The translations under genes and the position numbers were made by a program. Shown here piece after piece: positions 1-8,898 of a stretch of 64,000 bases of DNA (position 1 is its first letter; every line of letters begins with the position of its first letter). The DNA is from Rufibacter psychrotolerans. Its GTDB lineage: Bacteria > Bacteroidota > Bacteroidia > Cytophagales > Hymenobacteraceae. The stretch covers positions 310,001 through 374,000 of the forward strand of contig NZ_JAFFJV010000011.1 of NCBI RefSeq assembly GCF_016924645.1, written 5' to 3'. The notes beneath the pieces are model-generated. The model was not told the origin of the DNA. It saw nothing but the letters and a program-made list of their open reading frames with translations, and ran no database searches.

Positions 1-55
1 CTCTGGAGAGGCAGCGCCTTTGGTAGCTGTCTCTTTTTTATGCTGCCGCAGCCCC

Positions 56-90
56 GTTTTAGGCCTGATTTTCCAGAACAAGCCCAAAAC
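56..90. repeat. Dispersed palindrome (family A), copy upstream of tetR
   Basis: Imperfect inverted repeat with left arm GTTTTAGGCCTG and right arm CAAGCCCAAAAC around TTTTCCAGAA. It matches the palindrome family found at many gene ends in this window. It lies just upstream of the TetR operator, so it may end transcription coming from outside the window. Confidence 0.6.
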
Positions 91-115
91 AGGTTTGCAG
101 GATTTCGCTAGGAAT

Positions 116-137
116 AAATAAACCAATTGGTTTATTT
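116..137. promoter_or_regulatory. Palindromic operator of the TetR regulator
   Basis: A perfect 22-bp palindrome, AAATAAACCAA followed by its complement TTGGTTTATTT, ends six bases before the tetR start codon. TetR repressors bind such symmetric sites as dimers and often repress themselves, so autoregulation of tetR and the following thioesterase gene is the natural inference. The match is exact and non-trivial because the GC-containing centre is included. Confidence 0.65.
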
Positions 138-143
138 TAGGCC

Positions 144-755
144 ATGAAACAGCCGCAGACCCCCAAAGCCGAACAAACCCGCCAGCTGATTGTGGCGCGT
201 GCCGCCGAGCTTTTCAACCAGAAGGGCTTCGCGGGTACGTCTTACCAGGACCTGATGGCGGCCACCGGCGTGACTAAGGGCTGTCTGTACGGGCATTTCG
301 GCAGTAAGGAGGAGCTGGCGGTGGTAGCGTTTGAGTACGCGGCGCAGTTGCTGATTGACAGGGTGGGGGCCGCCATGGCGCCCTATGAACATGCCGGGCA
401 GCGGCTCAGGGCCCTGCTCCAGTTTTACCGCACCTACCTGGCCCATCCCGTTCTTGCAGGCGGCTGCCCCCTCCTGAACACCGCCGTGGAGGCCGACGAC
501 AACCAGCCTGCTCTGCACCAACGCGTGATCTTGGTGCTGGACCGCCTGCACAAGGGTGTGCGCAAGTTGCTGGAATTGGGCCAGGCGCAAGGCGTTTTCA
601 ACCCGGCAGCCAACGCATCGGCCCTGGCCACCTTTTTCATTGCCACCGTAGAGGGTGCCATTCTGCTGGGCAAAGCCTACAACCAGGAGCAGCCTCTGCA
701 CACCGTGTTAGACCAATTGGAGCGTTTCCTGCAACAGGAGCTGGGTCCGTTTTAA
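144..755 (+). CDS. TetR/AcrR family transcriptional regulator
   Basis: A 203-residue one-domain repressor. Residues about 12-58 form the TetR helix-turn-helix, with the typical TRQLIVARAAELFNQKGF first helix and a GVTKGCLYGHFGSKEEL recognition region. The C-terminal ligand-binding part contains GGCPLLNTAVEADD, a signature of the LmrA/YxaF-like (TetR_C_11) group. The start at 144 is fixed by the palindromic operator six bases upstream. A thioesterase gene follows 41 bp downstream on the same strand and is probably co-transcribed and co-regulated. The inducer cannot be read from the sequence. Homologues often answer to electrophiles, quinones or flavonoid-like drugs. Confidence 0.9.
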   Translation: MKQPQTPKAEQTRQLIVARAAELFNQKGFAGTSYQDLMAATGVTKGCLYGHFGSKEELAVVAFEYAAQLLIDRVGAAMAPYEHAGQRLRALLQFYRTYLAHPVLAGGCPLLNTAVEADDNQPALHQRVILVLDRLHKGVRKLLELGQAQGVFNPAANASALATFFIATVEGAILLGKAYNQEQPLHTVLDQLERFLQQELGPF

Positions 756-796
756 TCCTCTTTTTAGAAAATCGTCACTGAAACTCACTTGAAACT

Positions 797-1321
797 ATGA
801 TACCCCAAACTTCTTCTCCCAAACCCGCCGTGCTGGAAAGCCAGACCCGCATCCGGTTCGACCACTGCGATCCCTTCGGGCATTTGAACAACAGCGCCTT
901 CCTCAACTACTTCCAGAACGAGCGCGAAGACCAGGTAGAGGCCGCCTACGGCCTGGACATCCACGCCTTTTTCCGGAAGACGGGCCGGGCCTGGGTGGTG
1001 GGCCAGAACCAGATTGTGTACCTGAGCCCCGCCCTGGTGCGCGAACTGGTCACCATTCAGACCAGCATCCGGCAGGTAAGCGAAACCAGCATGCTGGTGG
1101 AACACCTCATGTTTGATGCCGAGAAGAAAAAGCTGAAATCGGTGCTCTGGACCAAGTTTGTGTACATAGACGTGCGCAAGAACGAGCGTGCCCAGCACGA
1201 GCCTGAACTGATGGAGCTGTTCAAAGAAGTGGTGGTGAAGGAAGAAACGCCCGCCCTGTTTGAAGACCGGGTAAAGCAACTGCGCGAGCAAATGAAAGCC
1301 GCTGCGCAGTCCGCGGTTTAA
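797..1321 (+). CDS. Acyl-CoA thioesterase, hotdog fold (YbgC/FadM-like)
   Basis: A 174-residue single hotdog-fold protein. Residues 18-40 carry the 4-hydroxybenzoyl-CoA thioesterase-type motif RIRFDHCDPFGHLNN, in which Asp25 is the expected catalytic acid and GHLNN starts the central helix. The family hydrolyses acyl-CoA or acyl-ACP thioesters in the cytoplasm. No signal peptide or membrane segment is present. It lies 41 bp behind the TetR gene and probably belongs to its regulon, which would fit a small acyl-CoA detoxification or turnover unit. Substrate chain length is not predictable. A palindromic repeat just after the stop (1342-1379) could end the transcript. Confidence 0.85.
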   Translation: MIPQTSSPKPAVLESQTRIRFDHCDPFGHLNNSAFLNYFQNEREDQVEAAYGLDIHAFFRKTGRAWVVGQNQIVYLSPALVRELVTIQTSIRQVSETSMLVEHLMFDAEKKKLKSVLWTKFVYIDVRKNERAQHEPELMELFKEVVVKEETPALFEDRVKQLREQMKAAAQSAV

Positions 1322-1341
1322 CCAAGCCAAAGTGGCCAGGG

Positions 1342-1379
1342 CGTTTTCCTTGCGGTTTCCTGAAAACAGGCCCGAAACG
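1342..1379. repeat. Family A palindrome downstream of the thioesterase gene
   Basis: Imperfect palindrome starting CGTTTTCCTTGCGGTTT and ending AACAGGCCCGAAACG. It is a degraded copy of the window-wide family and sits between the thioesterase (plus) and NudC (minus) stop codons, where it could serve as a weak bidirectional terminator. Confidence 0.5.
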
Positions 1380-1478
1380 CTGGACCTTTCCGCTTGCTGT
1401 CACCTGTTTCTGCCCCGATTTCTTGCACAAGCCCGCCAACTGGAAGAGGGCAGCAAACCCTGAATCAAGGCGGAGGGC

Positions 1479-2384
1479 TCAGCCCTTGAGCCAGTCGGTG
1501 ATGAGGCGATAGGAGATGGAGAGGGCCGGCGGAAGCTTGATCTCCCCGCGGTCTACCAACCGCTGCAGTTCCGGGCGGGTGAACCAGTGGGCATCCTCAA
1601 TCTCAGCGGGGTCCAGCTTGATGGCATCGGATGCGGCCTCGGCCATGAAGCCCACCATGATGGACGCCGGAAAAGGCCAGGGCTGCGAGGAATGGTACTC
1701 CACGTGGTGCACGGGCAGGCCCACTTCCTCCTGAACTTCGCGGGCCACGGCGCTTTCCAGGGTTTCGCCCGGTTCCAGAAAGCCGGCCACCGAGGCGTAC
1801 ATGCCAGCGGGCCAGGACGCCTGCCGGGCCAGGAGGCCCCTGCCCTGGTGGGTGACCATGGTGATCACGGCCGTGTCGGTGCGCGGAAAATGCGAGGTGT
1901 GGCAGGCCGGGTTGGTGCACTGGCGCACGTGGCCTGCCTCTTTGGAGAGGGTGGGGGCGCCGCACACGCTGCAGAAGTGGTGCTGCCGGTTCCAGTGGAT
2001 CATGGCCTTGGCGTACGCCAGCAAAGAACTGTCGGGGCGGGCCAGCTGCAGGGTTACTTCGCGCAGGTCCTGGAAAGAGCCGGTGCCCAGCGGAATGTCG
2101 TGCTCCTCCAGCAGGTCCACCGCGAAGTAGGCCTGCCCGTTGCGCTCGCCCAGCAAGATGGGCGTGAGGTCCATTTCCTGCACGGGAAGCTCCCGCACCG
2201 AGAGCGGCTGCAGCTGGCGATCCTGGGTGAGCAACGGCCGGAGGCCCCTGAAGGGCAGCAGCACGGTTCTGGGTTTGCTTAGCTGTTCATCCAGCCACAC
2301 CGGGTTTTTCCGGTGCTGGTGCACCCTGTCCAGGTTAGATTCGCCAAAGTAGTTGAGGGCCGAGTATGCCAGGTGGTTTCGCAT
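1479..2384 (-). CDS. nudC: NADH pyrophosphatase / NAD-cap hydrolase NudC
   Basis: About 301 residues if started at the ATG at 2384. NudC enzymes hydrolyse NAD(H) to NMN(H) and AMP and remove NAD caps from RNA. The order matches the family: N-terminal domain, a four-cysteine zinc ribbon (FCSVCG and later CTNPACH), a full Nudix box (GFLEPGETLESAVAREVQEE), then SQPWPFP, the NudC signature. An upstream in-frame ATG at 2486 would add 34 residues, but that stretch is encoded mostly by a dispersed palindrome (2416-2455) and lacks family similarity, so I prefer 2384. The gene stands alone and faces the thioesterase gene tail to tail. Confidence 0.9.
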   Translation of the reverse strand: MRNHLAYSALNYFGESNLDRVHQHRKNPVWLDEQLSKPRTVLLPFRGLRPLLTQDRQLQPLSVRELPVQEMDLTPILLGERNGQAYFAVDLLEEHDIPLGTGSFQDLREVTLQLARPDSSLLAYAKAMIHWNRQHHFCSVCGAPTLSKEAGHVRQCTNPACHTSHFPRTDTAVITMVTHQGRGLLARQASWPAGMYASVAGFLEPGETLESAVAREVQEEVGLPVHHVEYHSSQPWPFPASIMVGFMAEAASDAIKLDPAEIEDAHWFTRPELQRLVDRGEIKLPPALSISYRLITDWLKG

Positions 2385-2415
2385 GGTGCTGGGGTTAGAG
2401 GCCAGGGATGAAAAG

Positions 2416-2455
2416 CGTTTCAGGGCCCTTTTCACGAAAACAGCCCCCCATCGCG
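2416..2455. repeat. Family A palindrome in the nudC leader
   Basis: CGTTTCAGGGCCCTTTT, a short centre, then GAAAACAGCCCCCC. The copy lies just 5' of the chosen nudC start and would be translated if the longer nudC frame were used. As part of the mRNA leader it would fold into a hairpin in front of the start codon. Confidence 0.55.
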
Positions 2456-2605
2456 CTCCCTTTGCTATGTACTTGCCGCGACCCAAAAAGTTGGCGGTTA
2501 AGAGTGTTGGGCGGCTGGGTTTTACTTAATTGGCTCCTGTTTAGGCGAGTGGTTGCTGGGTGTTTCCTATTGGTAGAATTTTACATCTCAAGCGCCATTC
2601 CTTTA

Positions 2606-2730
2606 CCCTCGCTCGCCTCTGGCGAGTGTGCGCTATCGGGCGGCGTCCCGCCGCTGAGGGCAGTTCAGGATAATCTGCACGTAAGCCAGAGGCCTACCAA
2701 TTTCTCACACTCGCCGGAGGCGAGCGAGGG
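2606..2730. repeat. 125-bp inverted-repeat element
   Basis: Two 25-bp arms are near-perfect reverse complements. The left arm at 2606-2630 contains CTCGCTCGCCTCTGGCGAG and the right arm at 2706-2730 contains CTCGCCGGAGGCGAGCGAG. Each arm also holds its own small palindrome (CTCGCC..GGCGAG). About 75 bp separates them. No open frame in it looks real. It has the form of a non-autonomous repeat or a large cruciform-forming unit in the 450-bp gap between nudC and the RND operon. Confidence 0.7.
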
Positions 2731-2774
2731 AGTTTGGAAAGGAGGGCTTTGACGGGTGCCAGGTTCCAACATTA

Positions 2775-2822
2775 AAAAGCGCTTTTGGGCTGTTTTCCAG
2801 AAAACAGCCCAAAAGCGCTTTT
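2775..2822 (-). terminator. Strong terminator hairpin of the RND operon (family A)
   Basis: A 48-bp palindrome that is exact except for the central four bases: AAAAGCGCTTTTGGGC, TGTTTT-CCAG-AAAACA, then the complementary arm. It lies 16 bp past the stop of the outer-membrane factor gene and ends with T runs on both sides, so it can stop transcription in either direction. It is the best-preserved member of the window's palindrome family. Confidence 0.75.
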
Positions 2823-2838
2823 CACGTATGGCAGGAGG

Positions 2839-4158
2839 CTACAGGTTCAGCGAACCGGCAATTTCCTTGAGGGCAATCTCGCCCAGTTTGGCCAGGTATT
2901 GGGCGTTGCTGTAGCGCACGGTGGCGTTCACGAAGTTCAGCTGCGCGTCGCGCACCTCTACGGTGGTAATGCTGCCCAGCCGGTATTTCTCCATGGTGAT
3001 GTCCAGGTTCTGGCGGGCGATGCGCTGGTTGTTTTCCTCCAGCCGCACCAGGCTCAGGTTGGTCAGATACGTCTGGTACGCCGCGGCCAGCTGCGAGTTG
3101 ATGCTCTGGTTCACCTGCTCGTACTGCAGTTGGGCGCTGTTGATCTGGATGTTGGCGTTCTGCTCCAGCCTGCGTTGGTTAAACCCGTTGAAGATGGGCA
3201 CTGAGGCCGTTACCCCGTAGGCAAGCCCATTGCCGGTAGAAAGGGTGGAGAAGCCCAGCGCCGACCGGTTACGGTTGAAGTTATACCCCGTGGTCACGCC
3301 AATTACCGGATAGCGGCTGGCCCTTACCTGCTTGGCCTCCAGTTCCGCGATGCGGCGGTTGAGCACGGCCGCTTTCAGCGAAGGGTTTTGCTGGGCCGCC
3401 TGGGCCGAAAGCGCCTCCAGGGTGAGGCGGTCATCAATCACCAATTGGTCGGGCACCCTGAACCGGATGTTCACGTCGCGGGCCATGAGCTCGTTCAGCC
3501 TGATCTGGGTGTTGCGGTACAGCTCCTGCTGGCGCAGCAGGTTGGTGGTGTCAGTATTGTAGTCTACCTGGGCGTTGAGCACCTCCAGGCGGGCAGCTTT
3601 GCCAATCTCAAACCGGTTCTGGGCGGTGGTCACCCGCAACCGCGACAGCGCAATGGCCGTGTCATAGGCCCGGAGCTGGTGCTGCTGCTGCACCAGCTCA
3701 TAGAACGTGCTCATCACGTCGCCCACGCGGGTAAGAATGGTGAGCTGCAGGTTGGTCTCGCCCAGTTTTTCCAGTTCCTGGAGCTGCTCATACCGGGCAA
3801 ACATGGCAAAGCCGTTGAAAACGGTCCAGTTCAGGCCCACGCCGTAGTTGAGCGTGGAGCCCTGGCCCCAGCTCACTTCGTTCACCTGGCCGTCGGCGCG
3901 GGTCTGGGAGCTGTTCTGGAGGGTGTTGTTGTTGGTGAGGTTTCCGGTGACAACGGGCAGCATGCCGGCGTTGCCGCGGGTGACGTTGTTTTCGGCAATG
4001 CGCTCGTCGTTGGCCGATAGCTTGATGTCATAGTTCCGTTCCAGCGCTATCTTGACGGCGTTTTCAAGGGTCAGGATTTCCTGGGCCTTCGCCCCGCCGG
4101 CCCCAAAGAGCAGGCAGAGGAGAAACAGGCCCAGGAGACCAAATCTATTGTGTAACAT
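2839..4158 (-). CDS. TolC-family outer membrane efflux protein
   Basis: A 439-residue outer-membrane factor, the exit duct of the tripartite pump encoded with it. A signal peptide (LLGLFLLCLLFGAGGAKA) precedes two OEP repeats rich in long amphipathic helices. Typical repeat text is seen at ILTLENAVKIALERNYDI near the mature N-terminus and at ALSAQAAQQNPSLKAA in the second half. It ends in a helical segment ALKEIAGSLNL. It is the last gene of a three-gene minus-strand operon (adaptor, pump, TolC), 26 bp behind the pump gene and followed by a strong hairpin. Trimer formation in the outer membrane follows from family knowledge. Confidence 0.92.
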   Translation of the reverse strand: MLHNRFGLLGLFLLCLLFGAGGAKAQEILTLENAVKIALERNYDIKLSANDERIAENNVTRGNAGMLPVVTGNLTNNNTLQNSSQTRADGQVNEVSWGQGSTLNYGVGLNWTVFNGFAMFARYEQLQELEKLGETNLQLTILTRVGDVMSTFYELVQQQHQLRAYDTAIALSRLRVTTAQNRFEIGKAARLEVLNAQVDYNTDTTNLLRQQELYRNTQIRLNELMARDVNIRFRVPDQLVIDDRLTLEALSAQAAQQNPSLKAAVLNRRIAELEAKQVRASRYPVIGVTTGYNFNRNRSALGFSTLSTGNGLAYGVTASVPIFNGFNQRRLEQNANIQINSAQLQYEQVNQSINSQLAAAYQTYLTNLSLVRLEENNQRIARQNLDITMEKYRLGSITTVEVRDAQLNFVNATVRYSNAQYLAKLGEIALKEIAGSLNL

Positions 4159-4184
4159 AAAGGAGTTAAGTCTAAAACAGGGAA

Positions 4185-7100
4185 TTAGTGGGCAACCGCT
4201 TTCTCGTACTCTTCAATGTGGTCAAACTCCGGATGGTGTTTGCGCGCTCTTGACCACATGGAGTAGATGGCCGGAATGATGAACAGGGTAAGCACCAGCG
4301 AGAAGATGGTACCGCCCACGATCACCACCCCCATGCCCATGCGGCTTTGGGCCGCGGCCCCCAGGGCCAGGGCAATAGGCAAGGCACCCAGCGCGATGGC
4401 CAAACTGGTCATCAGGATAGGACGCAGACGGGCTTCTGAGGCTTCCAGGATGGCGTCCATCTTGGATTTGCCCTCTTCGCGCAGCTGGTTGGCGAACTCC
4501 ACAATGAGGATACCGTTCTTGGTCACCAGGCCTATGAGCATGATGGTACCAATCTGGCTGAAGATGTTCCAGGTTTGCCCAAACAGCCACAGAGACAGCA
4601 TGGCCCCGGCCACCGCCATGGGCACCGTGAGGATGATGATGAACGGATCCACGAAACTTTCAAACTGGGCCGCCAGGATCAGGTAGATCAACAAAAGAGC
4701 CAGACCGAAGGCGAACATGGTGTTGGAACCACTTTCCACGAAGTCACGCGATTCACCGCCCAGGTCAGTGGAGAAGGTCTCGTCCAGCACCTGTTCCTTG
4801 ATGCGGTCCATGGCCTCAATGCCGTCGCCAATGCTCTTGCCCGGGGCCAGCCCCGCCGATACCGTAGCCGACAGGTACCGGTTGTTGTGGTACAACTGCG
4901 GCGGGCTGCTGCGCTCCTGCATGGTCACCAGGTTGTCTAGCTGAATGAGCTGACCGGTGGAGCTGCGCACGAACAAAGAGGTCAGGTCCATAGGGTCATC
5001 GCGGTCTGGGCGGTCAAACTGGCCCATGACCTGGTACTGGCGGCCATTCATGAGGAAATAGCCAAAGCGCTGCCCGCTCAAAGAAAGCTGCAGGGTCTGG
5101 GCCACGTCAATCACTGATACGCCCAGGCTCTGGGCCTTCTCGCGGTCAATGGTGATGTTGATCTCCGGCTTGTTGAACTTGAGGTTCACATCGGCCATGG
5201 TAAAGGTTGGGTCAGCGTTCACCGCCTCCATAAACTCAGGGATCTTCTCCTCCAGCTTCTGGAAGTTAGGCGCCTGAATGATGTACTGGATGGGCTGGCC
5301 GCCCCGGCGGTTCACCGAGATGGTAGGCTGCTGGATCACGTTGGTACGGGCTTCTGGGTAACGGCGCACCATCTTGGCCAGGTGGTCGGCCACTTCTTTC
5401 TGGGAGCGTTCGCGGTCTTCGGGCTGTTTCAAGGCAATCCGCATCATTCCAGAGTTCACAGACCCTGAGCCCCCAAAGCCCGGCGACGTGATCACCAGGT
5501 TCACCTGTTTCTCGGGAATGGAGTCGTCTACCAACTGGCTGAGTTCCTCCATGAAGCGCTCCATGTACTCATAAGAAGAGCCTTCCGGGGCGGTAGACAT
5601 CACGCGCAGCATGCTGCGGTCATCATACGGGGCGGTTTCCTTCTGCAGCAGGGTGTAGAACAAGCCAGTCAAGCCCAAGCACGCTAAGATGATGGGGAAA
5701 CTGAGCCACTTGCGCTTCATGAACCCGGCCAGGGCCTGGGCGTAGCTGCTGTTCATCTTCTGGAAGAACGGCTCGGTAAGCTCATAGAACCGGGAGCGTT
5801 TCTGGTGGCCGCCTTTCATCAGGTAGGCGTTCAGCATGGGCGTAAGGGTCAGGGACACGAAGGCTGAGATCAACACGGCCGCGCCGATCACCACCCCAAA
5901 TTCCCTGAAGAGTCGGCCCACGAAACCTTCCAGGAAGATCACCGGCAGGAACACCGCCGCCAGGGTAATGGAGATGGAGATTACCGCCAGGAAGATCTCA
6001 TTGGACCCCTTGATGGCCGCCTCAATGGGCGACATGCCTTCCTCTACTTTCTTGTAGATGTTCTCCGTCACCACAATCCCGTCGTCTACCACCAGACCGG
6101 TAGCCAGCACAATGGCCAGCAGGGTCAGCACATTGATGGAGAACCCGGCCAGGTACATGATGAAGAACGTGGCAATCAACGACACCGGAATGTCAATGAG
6201 CGGACGGAACGCAATGCCCCAGTCGCGGAAGAACAGGTAAATAATAATGATCACCAGCACCAGGGCAATCAGAATGGTCTCGGCTACCTCAATCACCGAC
6301 TTTTTGATGAATACGGTGTTGTCCATCACAATGTCCAGTTGCAGGTCTTCGGGCAGCTCGGTTTTCAGTCTGTCAAACTGGTCGTAGAAGTTACCGGCAA
6401 TCTCCAGGTAGTTGGTGCCGGGTTGTGGAATAATGGCCATGCCCACCATGGGCACGCCAGACTCGGTCATCTTGGTCTCCAGGTTCTCGGGGCCCAGCTC
6501 GGCCCGCCCAATGTCGCTGAAGCGGAGGATGGTCTCGCCCTCAGAGGAGATGATCAGGTCGTTGAACTGCTGCTCATTGGACAGGTTGCCCAGGGTTCTG
6601 ACCGTTAGTTCAGTGTTCTGGCCGCTTACCTTGCCGGTGGGTAGCTCCACGTTCTGGCGGTTGAGGGCGGTGCGCACGTCGGCCACGGTTAAGCCGTAGG
6701 AGGCCAGCTTCATGGGGTCCAGCCACAGGCGCATGGCGTAGCGTTTCTGGCCCCAGATCTGCACGCTACTTACGCCCGGTATGGTTTGCAGGCGCTGTGA
6801 GATCACGTTCTCGGCGTAGTCAGAAAGCTGCAGCTGGTCGCGCACGTTGCTGCGCACGGTCATGGTGATGATGGGCTCCGAGTCGGCATCGGCTTTGGAC
6901 ACCACCGGCGGCGCGTCAATGTCCTCGGGCAGGCTTCTTACCGCCTGCGATACCTTGTCGCGCACGTCATTGGCGGCCTCCTCCAGGTTTTTGTCCAGGT
7001 TAAATTCAATGTTGATGTTGCTGGAGCCCTGGTTAGAGGTAGAGGAAATGTTCCGGATACCGTCAATGGAGTTGATGGCCTTCTCCAGCGGCTCAGTGAT

Positions 7101-7286
7101 CTGTGATTCAATGATGTCTGAGTTGGCACCGGAGTACGTGGTGCGCACCGACACGATGGCCGGGTCAATGGACGGATATTCCCGGATGCCCAGGAACGTG
7201 TACCCAATCACCCCGAACAACATCAGGAGCAGGTTGAGCACGATGGTGAAAACCGGCCGTTTAATACTTGTGGTTGATAAACTCAT
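4185..7286 (-). CDS. RND efflux pump inner-membrane permease (AcrB/MexB-like, HAE family)
   Basis: A 1033-residue proton-driven transporter. The N-terminus SIKRPVFTIVLNLLLMLFGV is the usual TM1, followed by a large periplasmic porter domain, TM2-6, a second porter domain and TM8-12. The proton-relay pair is seen in TM4 as GLVVDDGIVVTENI. The late motif GLVTKNGILIVEFANQ and LIYLILAAQFESFVDP are family hallmarks. It lies 11 bp after the adaptor gene and 26 bp before the TolC gene. The set should form a drug or solvent exporter spanning both membranes. The substrate is unknown; the motifs fit the hydrophobe/amphiphile rather than the heavy-metal branch. No linked regulator is seen. Confidence 0.95.
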   Translation of the reverse strand: MSLSTTSIKRPVFTIVLNLLLMLFGVIGYTFLGIREYPSIDPAIVSVRTTYSGANSDIIESQITEPLEKAINSIDGIRNISSTSNQGSSNINIEFNLDKNLEEAANDVRDKVSQAVRSLPEDIDAPPVVSKADADSEPIITMTVRSNVRDQLQLSDYAENVISQRLQTIPGVSSVQIWGQKRYAMRLWLDPMKLASYGLTVADVRTALNRQNVELPTGKVSGQNTELTVRTLGNLSNEQQFNDLIISSEGETILRFSDIGRAELGPENLETKMTESGVPMVGMAIIPQPGTNYLEIAGNFYDQFDRLKTELPEDLQLDIVMDNTVFIKKSVIEVAETILIALVLVIIIIYLFFRDWGIAFRPLIDIPVSLIATFFIMYLAGFSINVLTLLAIVLATGLVVDDGIVVTENIYKKVEEGMSPIEAAIKGSNEIFLAVISISITLAAVFLPVIFLEGFVGRLFREFGVVIGAAVLISAFVSLTLTPMLNAYLMKGGHQKRSRFYELTEPFFQKMNSSYAQALAGFMKRKWLSFPIILACLGLTGLFYTLLQKETAPYDDRSMLRVMSTAPEGSSYEYMERFMEELSQLVDDSIPEKQVNLVITSPGFGGSGSVNSGMMRIALKQPEDRERSQKEVADHLAKMVRRYPEARTNVIQQPTISVNRRGGQPIQYIIQAPNFQKLEEKIPEFMEAVNADPTFTMADVNLKFNKPEINITIDREKAQSLGVSVIDVAQTLQLSLSGQRFGYFLMNGRQYQVMGQFDRPDRDDPMDLTSLFVRSSTGQLIQLDNLVTMQERSSPPQLYHNNRYLSATVSAGLAPGKSIGDGIEAMDRIKEQVLDETFSTDLGGESRDFVESGSNTMFAFGLALLLIYLILAAQFESFVDPFIIILTVPMAVAGAMLSLWLFGQTWNIFSQIGTIMLIGLVTKNGILIVEFANQLREEGKSKMDAILEASEARLRPILMTSLAIALGALPIALALGAAAQSRMGMGVVIVGGTIFSLVLTLFIIPAIYSMWSRARKHHPEFDHIEEYEKAVAH

Positions 7287-7297
7287 GTTGCGTTAAA

Positions 7298-8386
7298 TTA
7301 TAAACTTTTGGCCAGGGCTACGCGCACCGGGCTTCCTGCTTTCAATGACATTACCCCCGTGGTGAGCACGGTGTCGCCGGCGCTGAGGCCGGAAGTAACC
7401 AACAAATCCTTCTCGGTGCGGGTGCTGGTCTCAATCATCACTTCCTTGGCTTTGCCGTTCTCGGCGATGAACACCTTTTTACCGTTCTGCACCGGTACCA
7501 CCGCCTGGGTAGGGATGAGGAGCGCGTCTGGAATAACCGTCAAAGGCAGCTCAATGTTGGCGAAAGAGCCGGGTAATAACTGGCCGTTGGGGTTGGCGGC
7601 CCGGGCGCGCAGCTGCAGCGTGCGGGTGGCGGCGGCAATGCTGGGCTCAATGGCGTATACCCTGGCGGTGAACTTCTCCTGCGAGCCGGCCACCGTGAAG
7701 GTAAGCTGGGTGTTCACTTTCACCTGGCTGGCGTATTTCTCAGGCACGGAGAAAGTGATCTTCACCGGGTCTGTGCTCACCAGGTTGGTCACCACGGTCT
7801 CCGGGGTAAGGAACGTCCCCACCGACACGGCCCTTAGGCCCACTTTTCCTGAAAACGGCGCAATAATGGAAGTCTTGGCCAGCTGCGCCCGCACTAGTTG
7901 GATCTGGGCCTGGGCAGTCTTCAGTTCGGCGCGGGCCACGTCGTATTCCTCGCGGCTGATGGCCTCTTTCTCCAGGAGGAGACGGGCGCGGCGCTCGTTC
8001 TCGGCGGCCAGGCTCTGGCGGGTCTGCGCCTGGGCCAGCTGGGCCCGCAACTCAGAATCGTCTATTTTCACCAGGACCTGGCCTCTGCGCACCTGGCTGC
8101 CTTCCTGGAAGGAAATGCTGCGCACCTGCCCCGATACCTGGCTTCTTATCTCTACCTGCTCGTTGGCCTCAATGGAACCGGTTACCGCCAGGGAGTTGGC
8201 GAACTCGCGGGGCGTGGCTACCACGCCGCTCACCCGCATGGCGGGAGCACCGCCCGGTCCGCCGGGGCCTCTTCCGCCCCCGGGGCCACCGGCGCCCGCC
8301 TGTTCTTTGTTGCTGTTGATACGGTAATACACTAAAGCCCCAAAACCTAGGATAAGCAGCGCATATACAATGTGTTTGATTTTCAT
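7298..8386 (-). CDS. RND efflux periplasmic adaptor subunit (HlyD/MdtA-like)
   Basis: A 362-residue membrane-fusion protein. An N-terminal anchor (IVYALLILGFGALVYY) is followed by an unusual Gly/Pro-rich linker at about residues 31-49 (GAGGPGGGRGPGGPGG), then the lipoyl half-motif EIRSQVSGQVRSISFQEGSQV, a coiled-coil hairpin of about residues 100-150, the second lipoyl half IIAPFSGKVGLRAV, and beta-barrel and membrane-proximal domains. It links the pump to TolC in the periplasm. It is the first gene of the operon, so the promoter must lie in the 450-bp region upstream. Confidence 0.93.
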   Translation of the reverse strand: MKIKHIVYALLILGFGALVYYRINSNKEQAGAGGPGGGRGPGGPGGAPAMRVSGVVATPREFANSLAVTGSIEANEQVEIRSQVSGQVRSISFQEGSQVRRGQVLVKIDDSELRAQLAQAQTRQSLAAENERRARLLLEKEAISREEYDVARAELKTAQAQIQLVRAQLAKTSIIAPFSGKVGLRAVSVGTFLTPETVVTNLVSTDPVKITFSVPEKYASQVKVNTQLTFTVAGSQEKFTARVYAIEPSIAAATRTLQLRARAANPNGQLLPGSFANIELPLTVIPDALLIPTQAVVPVQNGKKVFIAENGKAKEVMIETSTRTEKDLLVTSGLSAGDTVLTTGVMSLKAGSPVRVALAKSL

Positions 8387-8898
8387 AGAATTAGAAGTAC
8401 GAAACTCGTTTGCTTAGAGTAATAAAGTGGTTTGATTGGTTTTTTGGTTCATGGTTGGCGCAGCTTACATAACCCTTTGGGGCCGCTGCAAGGTTCCTGG
8501 CGAAGGGGAAAGAGGGGCTGGAAAGCCATTTGTGGGAGGATTTTTGGGCGCCCTTTCCCCTGGAGCTAGTGCCGGTACCCGCGGGTGGGCCGGGGGCAGT
8601 TTGGGCAGGAGCAGGAACTCTGCTGGTGGGAGAAAGCGGTAGGCTGAGGGGGAAGCCCAATGAGCAGCAACTTTTTCATTTCCGGTTCTGGATTTAGGGG
8701 GATAGTATACAAAAACAAGCCCAACCACGTATGCCCAAGGGGCCTACGCAGCGCGGCTGCAGGTAAAATTATCCTGTTTTTTGGCTATTTTTAAAAATTA
8801 GACCTAAAAACCGCCCAAAGGTTTAAGCCCGCCGGCAAAAAAATATGCTGGTGCCGGTTTTAGGGCCAGAAATCCAGAAACGCACTGAAAAACAGCCT
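8387..8898. other. Intergenic region upstream of the RND operon and the ATL gene
   Basis: About 510 bp between divergent genes. It should contain both promoters, but I see no clear TTG/TAnnTTTG pair. Two degraded family A palindromes occur near 8775-8822 and 8855-8902; the second directly abuts the ATL start codon. Open frames on both strands between 8391 and 8728 are low-complexity (Pro, Gly, Arg rich), overlap each other and look non-coding. Confidence 0.5.

Noticed and set aside
2408..2752. A 114-codon plus-strand frame between nudC and the RND operon
   Set aside because: It crosses the start region of nudC on the other strand, a family A palindrome and the 125-bp inverted repeat, and shows no domain or sensible composition.
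7843..7870. A CCTGAAAACGGCGC stretch in the adaptor gene resembling a family A arm
   Set aside because: It encodes the conserved lipoyl motif APFSGKVG of adaptor proteins and lacks the opposing arm.
8391..8728. Three overlapping frames on both strands upstream of the RND operon
   Set aside because: They overlap each other in different frames, are Pro/Gly/Arg-rich and resemble nothing; the region is a promoter gap.
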